Shown one piece after another: positions 1 through 5,651 of a DNA stretch of 9,668 nt. The number at the start of each line of letters is the position of its first letter. Position 1 is the stretch's first letter. The DNA lies in contig JAQTRD010000011.1 in the NCBI GenBank assembly GCA_028711965.1, positions 1 to 9,668 on the forward strand. Reading direction: 5' to 3'. A program made the translations under genes and the position numbers. Source of the DNA: Candidatus Colwelliibacteriota bacterium. Lineage in GTDB: Bacteria; Patescibacteriota; Minisyncoccia; UBA6257; Colwellbacteraceae. The notes below the pieces were generated by a model that worked only from the letters and a program-made list of their open reading frames with translations, was not told the DNA's origin and made no database searches.

Positions 1-229
1 AAGCGCCAAGTCGCTAGAGACAGGCCGATACAAGCATTTTAAAAGTCTAGATAAAGAATATGAAGTATTAGGTGTAGCGAGGCATAGCGAGACTCTCGAA
101 GAACTGGTTGTATACAAGGCTCTTTATGGCAAAGAAGACATATGGGTCCGTCCGTTGGAAAATTTTTTAGCCGAGGTTGAGACTTCTGACGGGAAGAGGC
201 CAAGATTCGAATTTTCGGGAAAATCGTGA
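1..229 (+). CDS. DUF1653 domain protein, 5' end missing
   Basis: An open frame enters from the left edge (first full codon at base 2) and stops at TGA 227-229, giving 75 visible residues and no start codon. The visible part holds the DUF1653 signature in order: G-R-Y-K-H-F, then E-Y-E-V-L-G-V-A-R-H-S-E-T, then V-V-Y-K-A-L-Y-G, and W-V-R-P-L-E-N-F near residue 51-58, ending in P-R-F-E-F. DUF1653 is a small domain of about 65-75 residues with no established biochemical role, so almost the whole domain is present and only a short N-terminus or an extra upstream domain is missing. The stop codon overlaps the promoter of the next gene (TGA followed by TATAAT). Family assignment is firm from the motif; function is unknown. 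Confidence 0.88.
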   Translation, partial: SAKSLETGRYKHFKSLDKEYEVLGVARHSETLEELVVYKALYGKEDIWVRPLENFLAEVETSDGKRPRFEFSGKS

Positions 230-235
230 TATAAT
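206..235 (+). promoter_or_regulatory. Extended -10 promoter for the DUF5667-like gene
   Basis: A perfect TATAAT lies at 230-235 and is preceded by TGA, giving the extended -10 form TG-N-TATAAT. A weak -35 candidate, TTCGAA, is at 206-211 with an 18-nt spacer. Transcription would start near 242, the first base of the hairpin that precedes the ATG at 265. Confidence 0.6.
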
Positions 236-241
236 GGGCGG

Positions 242-264
242 AAGGCTGTTTTACAGCCTTTATT
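242..264 (+). terminator. Hairpin before the DUF5667-like start; possible terminator
   Basis: AAGGCTG (242-248) and CAGCCTT (254-260) pair perfectly around a 5-nt TTTTA loop, followed by TTTATT. It could be a modest intrinsic terminator for the DUF1653 gene. It also lies at the predicted 5' end of the next mRNA, four bases before its start codon, so it may be a 5' stabilising or regulatory hairpin. Confidence 0.45.
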
Positions 265-1293
265 ATGACGAAAAAACCTTTATTTGCGTTAATAGTATTT
301 GCCTTTTTATTGTTCGCGGTAACCGCGCGGGCCTATGCTGCCTTTGATCTGAAAAAGGCCATTATTACTCCCGACAATCCTTTATATTTCATAAAGGAAA
401 TTACCCGTTCCGTGCAGCGGTCTCTTACGATTGAGGACATATCGAAAGTTGAGCTTGATTTGAATATTTCCGACTCGTTGGCGTCGGAAATAGTGGCGAT
501 TGCCGAGAAAGATCCGTCGAGGGTGAGTGAAGCGCTTGAAAACTATTCGGCGGACTTGGATGTGCTGAAGAAAGACTTATCCACGGTTCAGGCCGAAGGG
601 AAAGAGCAGAGCGTTTTAAGAATCACGGAATTGATTGCCGACAGAATGTTTGCCCATGATCGTCTTCTTTCTCTGGTTGACGTCAAAAAACTTTCAACTG
701 ACGCCGATATATCGGCAGTAAGAGGCAAAGTGCTGGATATCCTTGTTTTTACGGCTGAAAATATTTCCGGCTGGGAGAAGTTCTCAATGGAACTCGAAAA
801 GGCCTTCTCTGAAATATCATCAGTTGAAGAAGCCCTTGCGGCAATGGACCTCTTTACAAAATTAGAAGGGGCCTTCTTCGGATGTAATGACGGGTGCGTT
901 GACCGAAAGGAATTTGCTTCTTCTCTTTACGAGGCGAAAAGAGTTCTCTTATTAAGAACTCGCGATTTTGCCGAAAAGATGAGTGATGAATCTATTGCTC
1001 TTTATTTTAAAAATATTCCCGAAGACTTGTCTAAGTTACGGATAGCCGTTGATCTCACTCGATTTTCCCTTGCTAGCGGCATCAAGCAACCGGAATCGGT
1101 ATTGGCCGATTCAATCATTGCCGGAGAAAAAGCTCTCGCGCTGAAAGCCCTTTCTTTTACGCAGGATCTTGTCGGGGAAGAGCCGGTTTTAGTCGCTACA
1201 GAGGGAGATTTTTTCCAGTCATTCTTTCTTGCCCGATCGGCGTTTTTAGACGCGTTTAGTCTTTCCAGATCGACGAAAGAAAACTCTGATTAG
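265..1293 (+). CDS. Secreted DUF5667-like protein
   Basis: A 342-residue protein with a clear signal peptide: K3-K4 followed by a hydrophobic stretch at about 6-20, with likely cleavage after A-R-A-Y-A near residue 25. Residues about 35-105 fit DUF5667: P-D-N-P-L-Y-F-I-K-E at 36-45, then an amphipathic helical region in which acidic and alanine residues recur (S-D-S-L-A-S-E-I). DUF5667 is a helical extracytoplasmic domain of unknown function. The rest is predicted to be mainly helical and acidic. The only cysteines, C207 and C211, sit close together in an F-F-G-C-N-D-G-C turn and could form a local disulfide or bind metal (inference). No SD precedes the ATG; the start is supported by the signal peptide that follows it at once. 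A strong terminator ends the gene. The export call is firm; the function is unknown. Confidence 0.75.
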   Translation: MTKKPLFALIVFAFLLFAVTARAYAAFDLKKAIITPDNPLYFIKEITRSVQRSLTIEDISKVELDLNISDSLASEIVAIAEKDPSRVSEALENYSADLDVLKKDLSTVQAEGKEQSVLRITELIADRMFAHDRLLSLVDVKKLSTDADISAVRGKVLDILVFTAENISGWEKFSMELEKAFSEISSVEEALAAMDLFTKLEGAFFGCNDGCVDRKEFASSLYEAKRVLLLRTRDFAEKMSDESIALYFKNIPEDLSKLRIAVDLTRFSLASGIKQPESVLADSIIAGEKALALKALSFTQDLVGEEPVLVATEGDFFQSFFLARSAFLDAFSLSRSTKENSD

Positions 1294-1302
1294 AAGAGAA
1301 AG

Positions 1303-1327
1303 CCCCCGTTCAATTACGGGGGTTTTT
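1303..1327. terminator. Shared bidirectional terminator between convergent genes
   Basis: CCCCCGT (1303-1309) pairs with ACGGGGG (1316-1322) around a 6-nt loop, followed by TTTTT on the plus strand. On the minus strand the stem is followed by a pyrimidine-rich CTTTCTCTTC. The TGA stop of the minus-strand nuclease (1310-1312) lies in the loop, so one hairpin serves both convergent genes. Confidence 0.85.
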
Positions 1328-1744
1328 GGTTGATTCGATTTTTTTCGTAAAGGACCTGACTGCTCGCACAAACCTTCTCCGCGTCTCTTTCGCGTCTTCT
1401 TCTGCCGCATGAACGGTAAATACCAGTATAGGCGTTTTTCCTGTTTCTTTTGAAAACCGGCTGTTCTTCTTCTTGAAGTTCATTGCTCCGTAATCGGAAC
1501 TTTTAACCTGGATTCCAATAACGGCAGTTGAGCCATCGGACAATTCTTTTTCAATAAAGAAGTCGTATCCTTGCTTGTCTTCGCTGTCCGTTGCCGGCCT
1601 ATAGGAAGAGACGGTTCCTTTCTCTTTCATTTCAGAGAGAATGGATTCGACACGATTTTCATTTAATCTGCCGCGGGCGCGAGCTACGCCTTCAACATTC
1701 TTATCATTCTTTTCATGGAGACGGGACAGTTTATCGGGTCCCAT
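1310..1744 (-). CDS. Small PD-(D/E)XK nuclease-like protein
   Basis: A stand-alone protein of 144 residues from the ATG at 1744. A GTG nine bases upstream would give 147 residues, but that GTG is part of the SD itself, so ATG 1744 is preferred. The core resembles the PD-(D/E)XK nuclease fold. Counted from the ATG, an N-terminal helix contains N-E-N-R-V-E (E29), then comes G-Y-D-F-F with D61, then a strand I-G-I-Q-V-K-S-S with Q79 and K81. This gives a D-X17-Q-X-K spacing, with Gln where Glu is usual, a substitution known in this superfamily. The arrangement resembles small PDDEXK/DUF4365-type domains. The basic C-terminus (K-E-T-R-R-R) could touch DNA. No methylase or toxin partner is adjacent. 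The fold is an inference from motif spacing; substrate and role are unknown. Confidence 0.6.
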   Translation of the reverse strand: MGPDKLSRLHEKNDKNVEGVARARGRLNENRVESILSEMKEKGTVSSYRPATDSEDKQGYDFFIEKELSDGSTAVIGIQVKSSDYGAMNFKKKNSRFSKETGKTPILVFTVHAAEEDAKETRRRFVRAVRSFTKKIESTKNPRN

Positions 1745-1752
1745 TTTTTTCA

Positions 1753-1759
1753 CCTCCTT
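1753..1759 (-). promoter_or_regulatory. Strong SD that fixes the nuclease start
   Basis: On the minus strand the sequence reads AAGGAGGTGAAAAAAATG. AGGAGG lies 8 nt before the ATG at 1744, an ideal spacing. The GTG at 1753 is within the SD and so is not a credible start. Confidence 0.85.
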
Positions 1760-1774
1760 AATGTACTTACTACC

Positions 1775-1803
1775 AATCTATAATCGGCGAATGAATATGT
1801 CAA
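1775..1803 (-). promoter_or_regulatory. Promoter of the nuclease-like gene
   Basis: On the minus strand a perfect TTGACA (1803-1798) is followed by TATAGA (1782-1777, 15-nt spacer) or TAGATT (1780-1775, 17-nt spacer). Both -10 options are imperfect. It faces away from murA within the 129-nt divergent intergenic region. Confidence 0.6.
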
Positions 1804-1857
1804 TTTACTCCTAATTAAGCTAAAAGGCTTTCTCTGGTTTATCGAAAATAAAAAAGT

Positions 1858-1863
1858 TACAAT
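1858..1863 (+). promoter_or_regulatory. -10 box of murA, leaderless arrangement
   Basis: TACAAT lies only 10 nt before the murA ATG, placing the predicted transcript start about 3 nt before the start codon. No SD and no good -35 hexamer are visible. Confidence 0.5.
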
Positions 1864-1873
1864 AATCGGGCAA

Positions 1874-3232
1874 ATGGAAAAATTAGTCATAAAAGGCGGA
1901 ATACCGCTTAAGGGTTCCGTTCGCGTAAAAGGGGCTAAAAATGCCATTGGAAAAATGATGATGGCATCGCTCTTAACTGACGAGGAAGTTGTTTTAAAGA
2001 ATGTGCCTCGCAACCAAGAAACCGAGATAGCGATTGAAATAGTGGAAAGCGTGGGAAGTGAAGTAAGGAGAGAGGGGGATTCGATAATAACCCGCGCGGA
2101 AAAAATAAGGAGCCAAAAAGTGGCGGCAATATCCCGAAAGAACCGCATTCCGATATTAGCGCTCGGCCCGCTTCTCGCGAGAGTCGGAGAAGGAGAAGTG
2201 CCGTTCAGCGGCGCTACGGCCCAGCCGAATTCCGCTATGGAAATGACGGCTGCCGTTTCCAAGGCGGGAGGGGATAAGATAGGCGCGAGGCCTGTCGATT
2301 TTCATATTGCGGCTCTCGAGAAACTGGGTGCCGAGATTGAGATAAAAGACGGATCAATGCTGGCTAAGACCAAAGGTCTTACCGGGGCGACGATAACGCT
2401 TCCTTACCCTTCTGTCGGAGCAACGGAGAACACGCTTTTGGCTTCCGTTTTAGCCAAGGGAAGAACGGTTATACAGGGAGCGGCAACGGAACCGGAAATA
2501 ATTGATCTTGTGAAGATGCTCCAAAAGATGGGAGCGATAATTGAATTCGGCGCAAACAGGGAAATATTCATTGAAGGGGTGGATAAGCTGCATGGAGTGG
2601 AGCATACACTCATTCCGGACCGGATGGAGGCCGCTTCTTTTGCCATAATGGCTCTTGCTACGGGAGGAGATGTGTTTGTGGAAGGGGCGGTGCAGGAGCA
2701 TCTAATCACTTTTCTTAATGTCGTTCGGAGAATAGGAGGCGAATATGAGGTGTCGGATGACGGAATAAGGTTCTTCCGTAACGGTCGCCTCAAGGCCGTT
2801 CATGTGGAGACCGACACCCATCCCGGATTTATGACCGATTGGCAGCAGCCGCTTACTGTTCTACTCACCCAAGCGAAAGGAAATTCCATAATTCACGAAA
2901 CGGTTTATGAGAATCGATTTGGTTATACGGAAGATCTGGTAAAAATGGGGGCGGATATAGAAGTGCTTTCAAAATGTCTCGGAGACATTCCATGCCGTTT
3001 TCAGGGAAAGATGTACAATCACAGCGCAATAATTCACGGACCAACTCCTTTGCGCGGAAGGAAGCTTGAAATGAGGGATATCCGTGCCGGAATGGCTCAT
3101 ATTATTGCCGCCCTTATCTCGAACGGCAGCTCGGAAATAAGCGGAGTAGAGCATATCGACAGGGGATATGAAGACATAGACGGAAGAATAAGAACTCTCG
3201 GAGCGGATATTAAGAGAATAAGCGAAGACTAG
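1874..3232 (+). CDS. murA: UDP-N-acetylglucosamine 1-carboxyvinyltransferase
   Basis: MurA transfers enolpyruvate from PEP to UDP-GlcNAc, the first committed step of peptidoglycan synthesis, in the cytoplasm. The two-domain EPT fold is recognisable throughout: V-K-G-A-K-N-A with K22 and N23, R91, I-G-A-R-P-V-D-F-H-I with R139, P-D-R at 248-250, H-P-G-F-M-T-D-W-Q with D322, and H-I-D-R-G-Y-E with R430, matching E. coli K22/N23/R91/R120/D305/R397. The protein has 452 residues against about 419 usual. About 19 extra residues (114-132) lie just before the active-site loop, and about 14 more, with C368 and C374, lie near 366-382. The loop reads G-G-D-K-I-G, so the usual Cys115 is Asp134, as in naturally fosfomycin-resistant MurA enzymes of Mycobacterium and Chlamydia. 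The start matches the family N-terminus although no SD is present. No other mur gene is nearby. Confidence 0.95.
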   Translation: MEKLVIKGGIPLKGSVRVKGAKNAIGKMMMASLLTDEEVVLKNVPRNQETEIAIEIVESVGSEVRREGDSIITRAEKIRSQKVAAISRKNRIPILALGPLLARVGEGEVPFSGATAQPNSAMEMTAAVSKAGGDKIGARPVDFHIAALEKLGAEIEIKDGSMLAKTKGLTGATITLPYPSVGATENTLLASVLAKGRTVIQGAATEPEIIDLVKMLQKMGAIIEFGANREIFIEGVDKLHGVEHTLIPDRMEAASFAIMALATGGDVFVEGAVQEHLITFLNVVRRIGGEYEVSDDGIRFFRNGRLKAVHVETDTHPGFMTDWQQPLTVLLTQAKGNSIIHETVYENRFGYTEDLVKMGADIEVLSKCLGDIPCRFQGKMYNHSAIIHGPTPLRGRKLEMRDIRAGMAHIIAALISNGSSEISGVEHIDRGYEDIDGRIRTLGADIKRISED

Positions 3233-3266
3233 ACGCGCCTTTCCACAAGTAAGACCGAGAGCTATT

Positions 3267-3275
3267 TGGTATAAT
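3267..3275 (+). promoter_or_regulatory. Extended -10 promoter of the Ig-like protein
   Basis: TGGTATAAT is a perfect extended -10. The TATAAT ends 12 nt before the ATG at 3288, so the mRNA would have a leader of about 5 nt. No SD and no good -35 are seen; the extended -10 may make up for the missing -35. Confidence 0.65.
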
Positions 3276-3287
3276 TCAGTTGCACAA

Positions 3288-3788
3288 ATGCCTCGAAAGT
3301 CAAAAAAAGAAGACGATTATAATTCGACATTCCAAATGATGGCGGCGGTTTCTTTTCTTTTAGCTGTCGCCGGAACAAATTTCTTATTTATCAGTCCTGC
3401 CATAAACAAGCAGTCAGCGGTTGCCTCTTTTTCTTTTCCCGCGGGAGTATCGGCAAGCGATGTGAAGCCTTGTCCTGGAGGCGTTCTTGCGTCCAGCGCC
3501 GATGCCGCCGACAAATTGCCGCAGTGCGATTTTAAGTCCCATAAAGGAAACATTGTTTTTGGCCAGCCAGCCAGACTTTATTGGGATTGCATAAAAGCAG
3601 ACGAATGTTCGATAACCGATATGGGAAAAGTGCCTGTTTCGCAAAAGACAGGCATCGAATTCATTCCCCGGAAAACGGCAATATACACGCTGACGTGTGG
3701 TAACGAGTTCGGGAGCCGCTCGTTTGACGCTCCGATAAGGGTTTTTGAGTTTACTATCGAGAAGACGCTCGAAGAGGGACTTGAATAA
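3288..3788 (+). CDS. Membrane-anchored Ig-like domain protein
   Basis: A 166-residue protein. A charged N-terminus (R-K-S-K-K-E-D-D) leads into one hydrophobic segment at about 17-37, likely an uncleaved signal anchor with the rest outside the cell. Residues about 86-155 look like a small beta-sandwich: G-N-I-V-F-G-Q-P-A-R-L-Y-W-D-C, then C-S-I-T, then a G-I-E-F-I-P strand and T-A-I-Y-T-L-T-C-G-N-E-F-G. This pattern (a Trp core, paired Cys, and Y-T-L-T-C) is common in Ig-like surface proteins of Parcubacteria. Cysteines C62, C80, C101, C107 and C137 could form disulfides. It has its own promoter and a following terminator, so it is a single-gene unit. A role in surface structure or pili is possible but not shown; the Ig-like call is pattern-based. 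Confidence 0.65.
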   Translation: MPRKSKKEDDYNSTFQMMAAVSFLLAVAGTNFLFISPAINKQSAVASFSFPAGVSASDVKPCPGGVLASSADAADKLPQCDFKSHKGNIVFGQPARLYWDCIKADECSITDMGKVPVSQKTGIEFIPRKTAIYTLTCGNEFGSRSFDAPIRVFEFTIEKTLEEGLE

Positions 3789-3790
3789 AC

Positions 3791-3824
3791 AGAATGCCCC
3801 GGCATTTCTATAAGGGCGTTTTTT
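3791..3824 (+). terminator. Intrinsic terminator after the Ig-like gene
   Basis: AGAATGCCC (3791-3799) pairs with GGGCGTTTT (3814-3822) with G-T wobbles around a 14-nt loop, and the T-run continues to 3824. It begins three bases after the stop codon. Its T-tract leads directly into the -10 box of rmuC. Confidence 0.7.
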
Positions 3825-3828
3825 ATTC

Positions 3829-3834
3829 TAAAAT
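3829..3834 (+). promoter_or_regulatory. -10 box of rmuC, leaderless arrangement
   Basis: TAAAAT ends 6 nt before the rmuC ATG, so the predicted transcript start falls at or next to the A of the ATG. No SD can exist on such an mRNA. No clear -35 is seen. Confidence 0.5.
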
Positions 3835-3840
3835 CAGAAT

Positions 3841-4887
3841 ATGGAAACAGTATTGGCGATTATTGGAGGCATCGCTCTGGGAGGAGTTGGAGTATTTCTT
3901 ATCTGGCAAGCAATAGACAGGAAGAAGAAAGAGTCGGAGAAGCCGGCTGATTCGCTGATTCTTCTTCAAAATCAAATGACGGAAATTGTCCGGACTCTTG
4001 ATTCGAAATTGGGAGAATTGCCTAAGATACTGCAATCTCAATTTGGAGAGAGCTCGCGCCTTATTCGTGAGATAACAGGGGAGCTTGTAAAAGTCGGCGA
4101 AGGACAAAAGCAGGTTGTCGGTCTCGCTGACCAGCTTAAAAGCCTTCAGGATATTTTAAAAAATCCGAAACAACGTGGAGTTCTTGGGGAATATTTTTTG
4201 GAGGAGACGCTGAAAAACGTGCTTGCCCCGGGTCTTTACGAGATGCAGTACAAATTTTCCGACGGCGAGATTGTCGATGCGGTTGTTTTTGTGAAAGACA
4301 AAATAATCCCGATAGATTCCAAGTTCTCGCTTGAAAATTATGAGAGGATACTCAATGAGAACGACAGCGCGGCTCGCGAGGAATTGGAAAAGAGATTTAA
4401 GATGGACTTGAAGAATCGGATAGATGAAACGGCGAAATACGTAAGGCCGGCCGAAGGGACAATGGACTTCGCTTTTATGTTCATTCCCTCGGAAGCTATC
4501 TACTACGATTTGCTGGTGAATAAAGTCGGAGCGGTCAAAGTGGCAACGCGCGATTTAATCGAATACGCTTTCAAGGAAAAAAGGGTCATTATCGTTTCTC
4601 CCACGAGTTTTCTCGCTTACCTTCAGACGGTTCTTCAAGGGCTTCGCGCCCTTCAAATTGAGGAATCGGCAAAAGAAATAAGAAAGAGAGTAGAGGAGTT
4701 AGGAAAGCATATCGGTATTTACGAGGATTATATGAAAAAGCTCGGGGGACATCTCGGAACGACCGTGGGGGCTTATAATACCGCCTATAAAGAGCTCCAG
4801 AAGATAGATAAGGACGTTCTTCGCATAAGCGGCGAATCGGCCGGAATTGAGGCAGCCAGCCTCGAAAAACCGGATATGGAAGATTAA
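3841..4887 (+). CDS. rmuC: DNA recombination protein RmuC
   Basis: A 348-residue RmuC-family protein, shorter than E. coli RmuC (about 475). RmuC proteins limit DNA inversions at short inverted repeats and are thought to be nucleases with a PD-(D/E)XK-like core. Order: a membrane anchor at about 5-23, a coiled-coil region at about 38-108, then the conserved core with R-G-V-L-G-E-Y-F-L-E-E (112-122), D-A-V-V (146-149), P-I-D-S-K-F-S-L-E-N-Y (157-167, the D-X-K motif), F-M-F-I-P-S-E-A (212-219) and V-S-P-T-S-F-L-A (252-259), and a helical tail. The shortening appears to lie mainly in the N-terminal coiled coil; the core is intact. The Met start leads directly into the anchor and the gene has no SD. 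It stands alone between a terminator and a hairpin. The family call is strong; the exact activity is less certain. Confidence 0.92.
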   Translation: METVLAIIGGIALGGVGVFLIWQAIDRKKKESEKPADSLILLQNQMTEIVRTLDSKLGELPKILQSQFGESSRLIREITGELVKVGEGQKQVVGLADQLKSLQDILKNPKQRGVLGEYFLEETLKNVLAPGLYEMQYKFSDGEIVDAVVFVKDKIIPIDSKFSLENYERILNENDSAAREELEKRFKMDLKNRIDETAKYVRPAEGTMDFAFMFIPSEAIYYDLLVNKVGAVKVATRDLIEYAFKEKRVIIVSPTSFLAYLQTVLQGLRALQIEESAKEIRKRVEELGKHIGIYEDYMKKLGGHLGTTVGAYNTAYKELQKIDKDVLRISGESAGIEAASLEKPDMED

Positions 4888-4952
4888 TCCGCCTCACCGG
4901 CGGATCAATTTACCGAAGAGATAGACTAATCCGCTTCGCTGTCGGGCCGATT
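4887..4952 (+). repeat. Two similar GC-rich inverted repeats after rmuC
   Basis: ATCCGCC (4887-4893) pairs perfectly with GGCGGAT (4899-4905) around TCACC, overlapping the last base of the rmuC stop. A second, decayed copy follows: AATCCGC (4928-4934) against GCCGATT (4946-4952) with one mismatch. Both start with TAATCCGC. Neither has a T-tract, so they are weak terminators at best; a small dispersed palindromic repeat is the alternative. Confidence 0.5.
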
Positions 4953-4967
4953 TATTAAGGAAATTAA

Positions 4968-4996
4968 TTGACAATATCTAAATATTGTGTTACAGT
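4968..4996 (+). promoter_or_regulatory. Strong GGDEF-gene promoter with internal operator-like palindrome
   Basis: A perfect TTGACA (4968-4973), a 17-nt spacer, then TACAGT (4991-4996) preceded by TGT, giving an extended -10. ACAATAT (4971-4977) and ATATTGT (4982-4988) form a perfect dyad around CTAA, filling the spacer and overlapping the -35. A repressor bound there would block RNA polymerase (inference). Predicted transcript start is near 5003. Confidence 0.75.
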
Positions 4997-5037
4997 TAAA
5001 GCTGGATAATTTAAAAACAAATAAGATACCAAAGAAG

Positions 5038-5042
5038 AGGAG
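5038..5042 (+). promoter_or_regulatory. SD supporting the TTG start of the GGDEF gene
   Basis: AGGAG lies 8 nt before TTG 5051. The in-frame ATG at 5084 has no comparable SD, so TTG is preferred. Confidence 0.6.
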
Positions 5043-5050
5043 TGATCTGA

Positions 5051-5587
5051 TTGATCAAATTTTTGAGGGCCATCTTTTTAATTATGAAGGTCGGGCCGGA
5101 TATAGTTTTATACGACGACCTTACGGGTCTCCTTCGCCGCGAAGTGTTTCTGCATTTGGCAAAGAATATCTTAAAAAAGATATTCAAAAAGGGAGGCATA
5201 GCGTCGGTGGTCCTCATAGATCTTGATGACCTAAAACACGCTAACGACGTATACGGCCACGATGCGGGAGACAAGCTACTAAGAAAGATGGGGTTGCTAA
5301 TCAAGAAGACTTGCCGCCAAGCGAGATCTCCCGGGAACGGTTTTACATACCGGGACGCGGATGTTTGCGCCAGATATGGCGGCGATGAATTTGTTATCCT
5401 TCTGCCGATGACTTCTCCGGATAAGGCTATGAGTCTTATAAAGAGAATTCGCGATGAGGCCGACAAAAATGAATTGCGCTTCAGCTTCGGAGTAGCAAGC
5501 GCATATCCCGGGATGCCTGTGGAAAGGGCTATTAAAATGGCCGATAAAGCAATGTACTGGGATAAGTACTCACGGAAAGGAGAATAG
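5051..5587 (+). CDS. Stand-alone GGDEF diguanylate cyclase
   Basis: GGDEF domains join two GTP into the second messenger c-di-GMP. The protein of 178 residues is nearly all catalytic domain: D-D-L-T-G-L (22-27), I-D-L-D-D-L-K-H-A-N-D-V-Y-G-H (56-70) with metal and GTP-binding residues, R-Y-G-G-D-E-F (108-114) as the intact active site, and F-S-F-G-V-A-S (144-150) with A-D-K-A-M-Y (164-169) at the end. R101-D-A-D104, five residues before GGDEF, fits the RxxD inhibitory site for product feedback. There is no PAS, HAMP, receiver or membrane sensor domain, so control is probably at transcription, consistent with the palindromic promoter. The start is TTG with an SD; ATG 5084 would give 167 residues. 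The TGA-free neighbouring frame starting at 4987 begins before the predicted transcript start and is not real. No EAL, HD-GYP or PilZ partner is in view. Confidence 0.9.
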   Translation: MIKFLRAIFLIMKVGPDIVLYDDLTGLLRREVFLHLAKNILKKIFKKGGIASVVLIDLDDLKHANDVYGHDAGDKLLRKMGLLIKKTCRQARSPGNGFTYRDADVCARYGGDEFVILLPMTSPDKAMSLIKRIRDEADKNELRFSFGVASAYPGMPVERAIKMADKAMYWDKYSRKGE

Positions 5588-5614
5588 CGGTGACTTAGTC
5601 ACCGCTTTTTTTTA
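5586..5614 (+). terminator. Strong intrinsic terminator after the GGDEF gene
   Basis: AGCGGTGAC (5586-5594) pairs perfectly with GTCACCGCT (5598-5606) around TTA, followed by a run of T to 5614. The stem includes the last two bases of the stop codon. Confidence 0.92.
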
Positions 5615-5638
5615 TATGCGGCGTTTTTATTTATGAGT

Positions 5639-5644
5639 TATTAT
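5639..5644 (+). promoter_or_regulatory. -10 box of the nucleotidyltransferase, leaderless arrangement
   Basis: TATTAT (5 of 6 to consensus) ends 7 nt before the ATG at 5652, so the mRNA would begin about at the start codon. No SD precedes the ATG. Confidence 0.45.
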
Positions 5645-5651
5645 TGACGCA

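Noticed and set aside
1310..1753. Restriction-modification or defence island
   Set aside because: Only one nuclease-like gene is present, with no methyltransferase, helicase or other defence gene nearby.
1779..1784. A plus-strand TATAAT in the murA-nuclease intergenic region
   Set aside because: It overlaps the minus-strand -10 region and lies 90 nt from the murA start with no good -35; the -10 at 1858-1863 fits the local pattern better, though a second distant murA promoter cannot be excluded.
1750..2262. A 170-codon open frame on the minus strand opposite the 5' part of murA
   Set aside because: It lies opposite confidently identified murA coding sequence, shows no family motif, and its end overlaps the SD and start of the real minus-strand gene.
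4987..5226. A 79-codon plus-strand frame overlapping the GGDEF gene
   Set aside because: It begins upstream of the predicted transcript start, within the promoter, and its frame reads through the GGDEF coding region without any recognisable motif.
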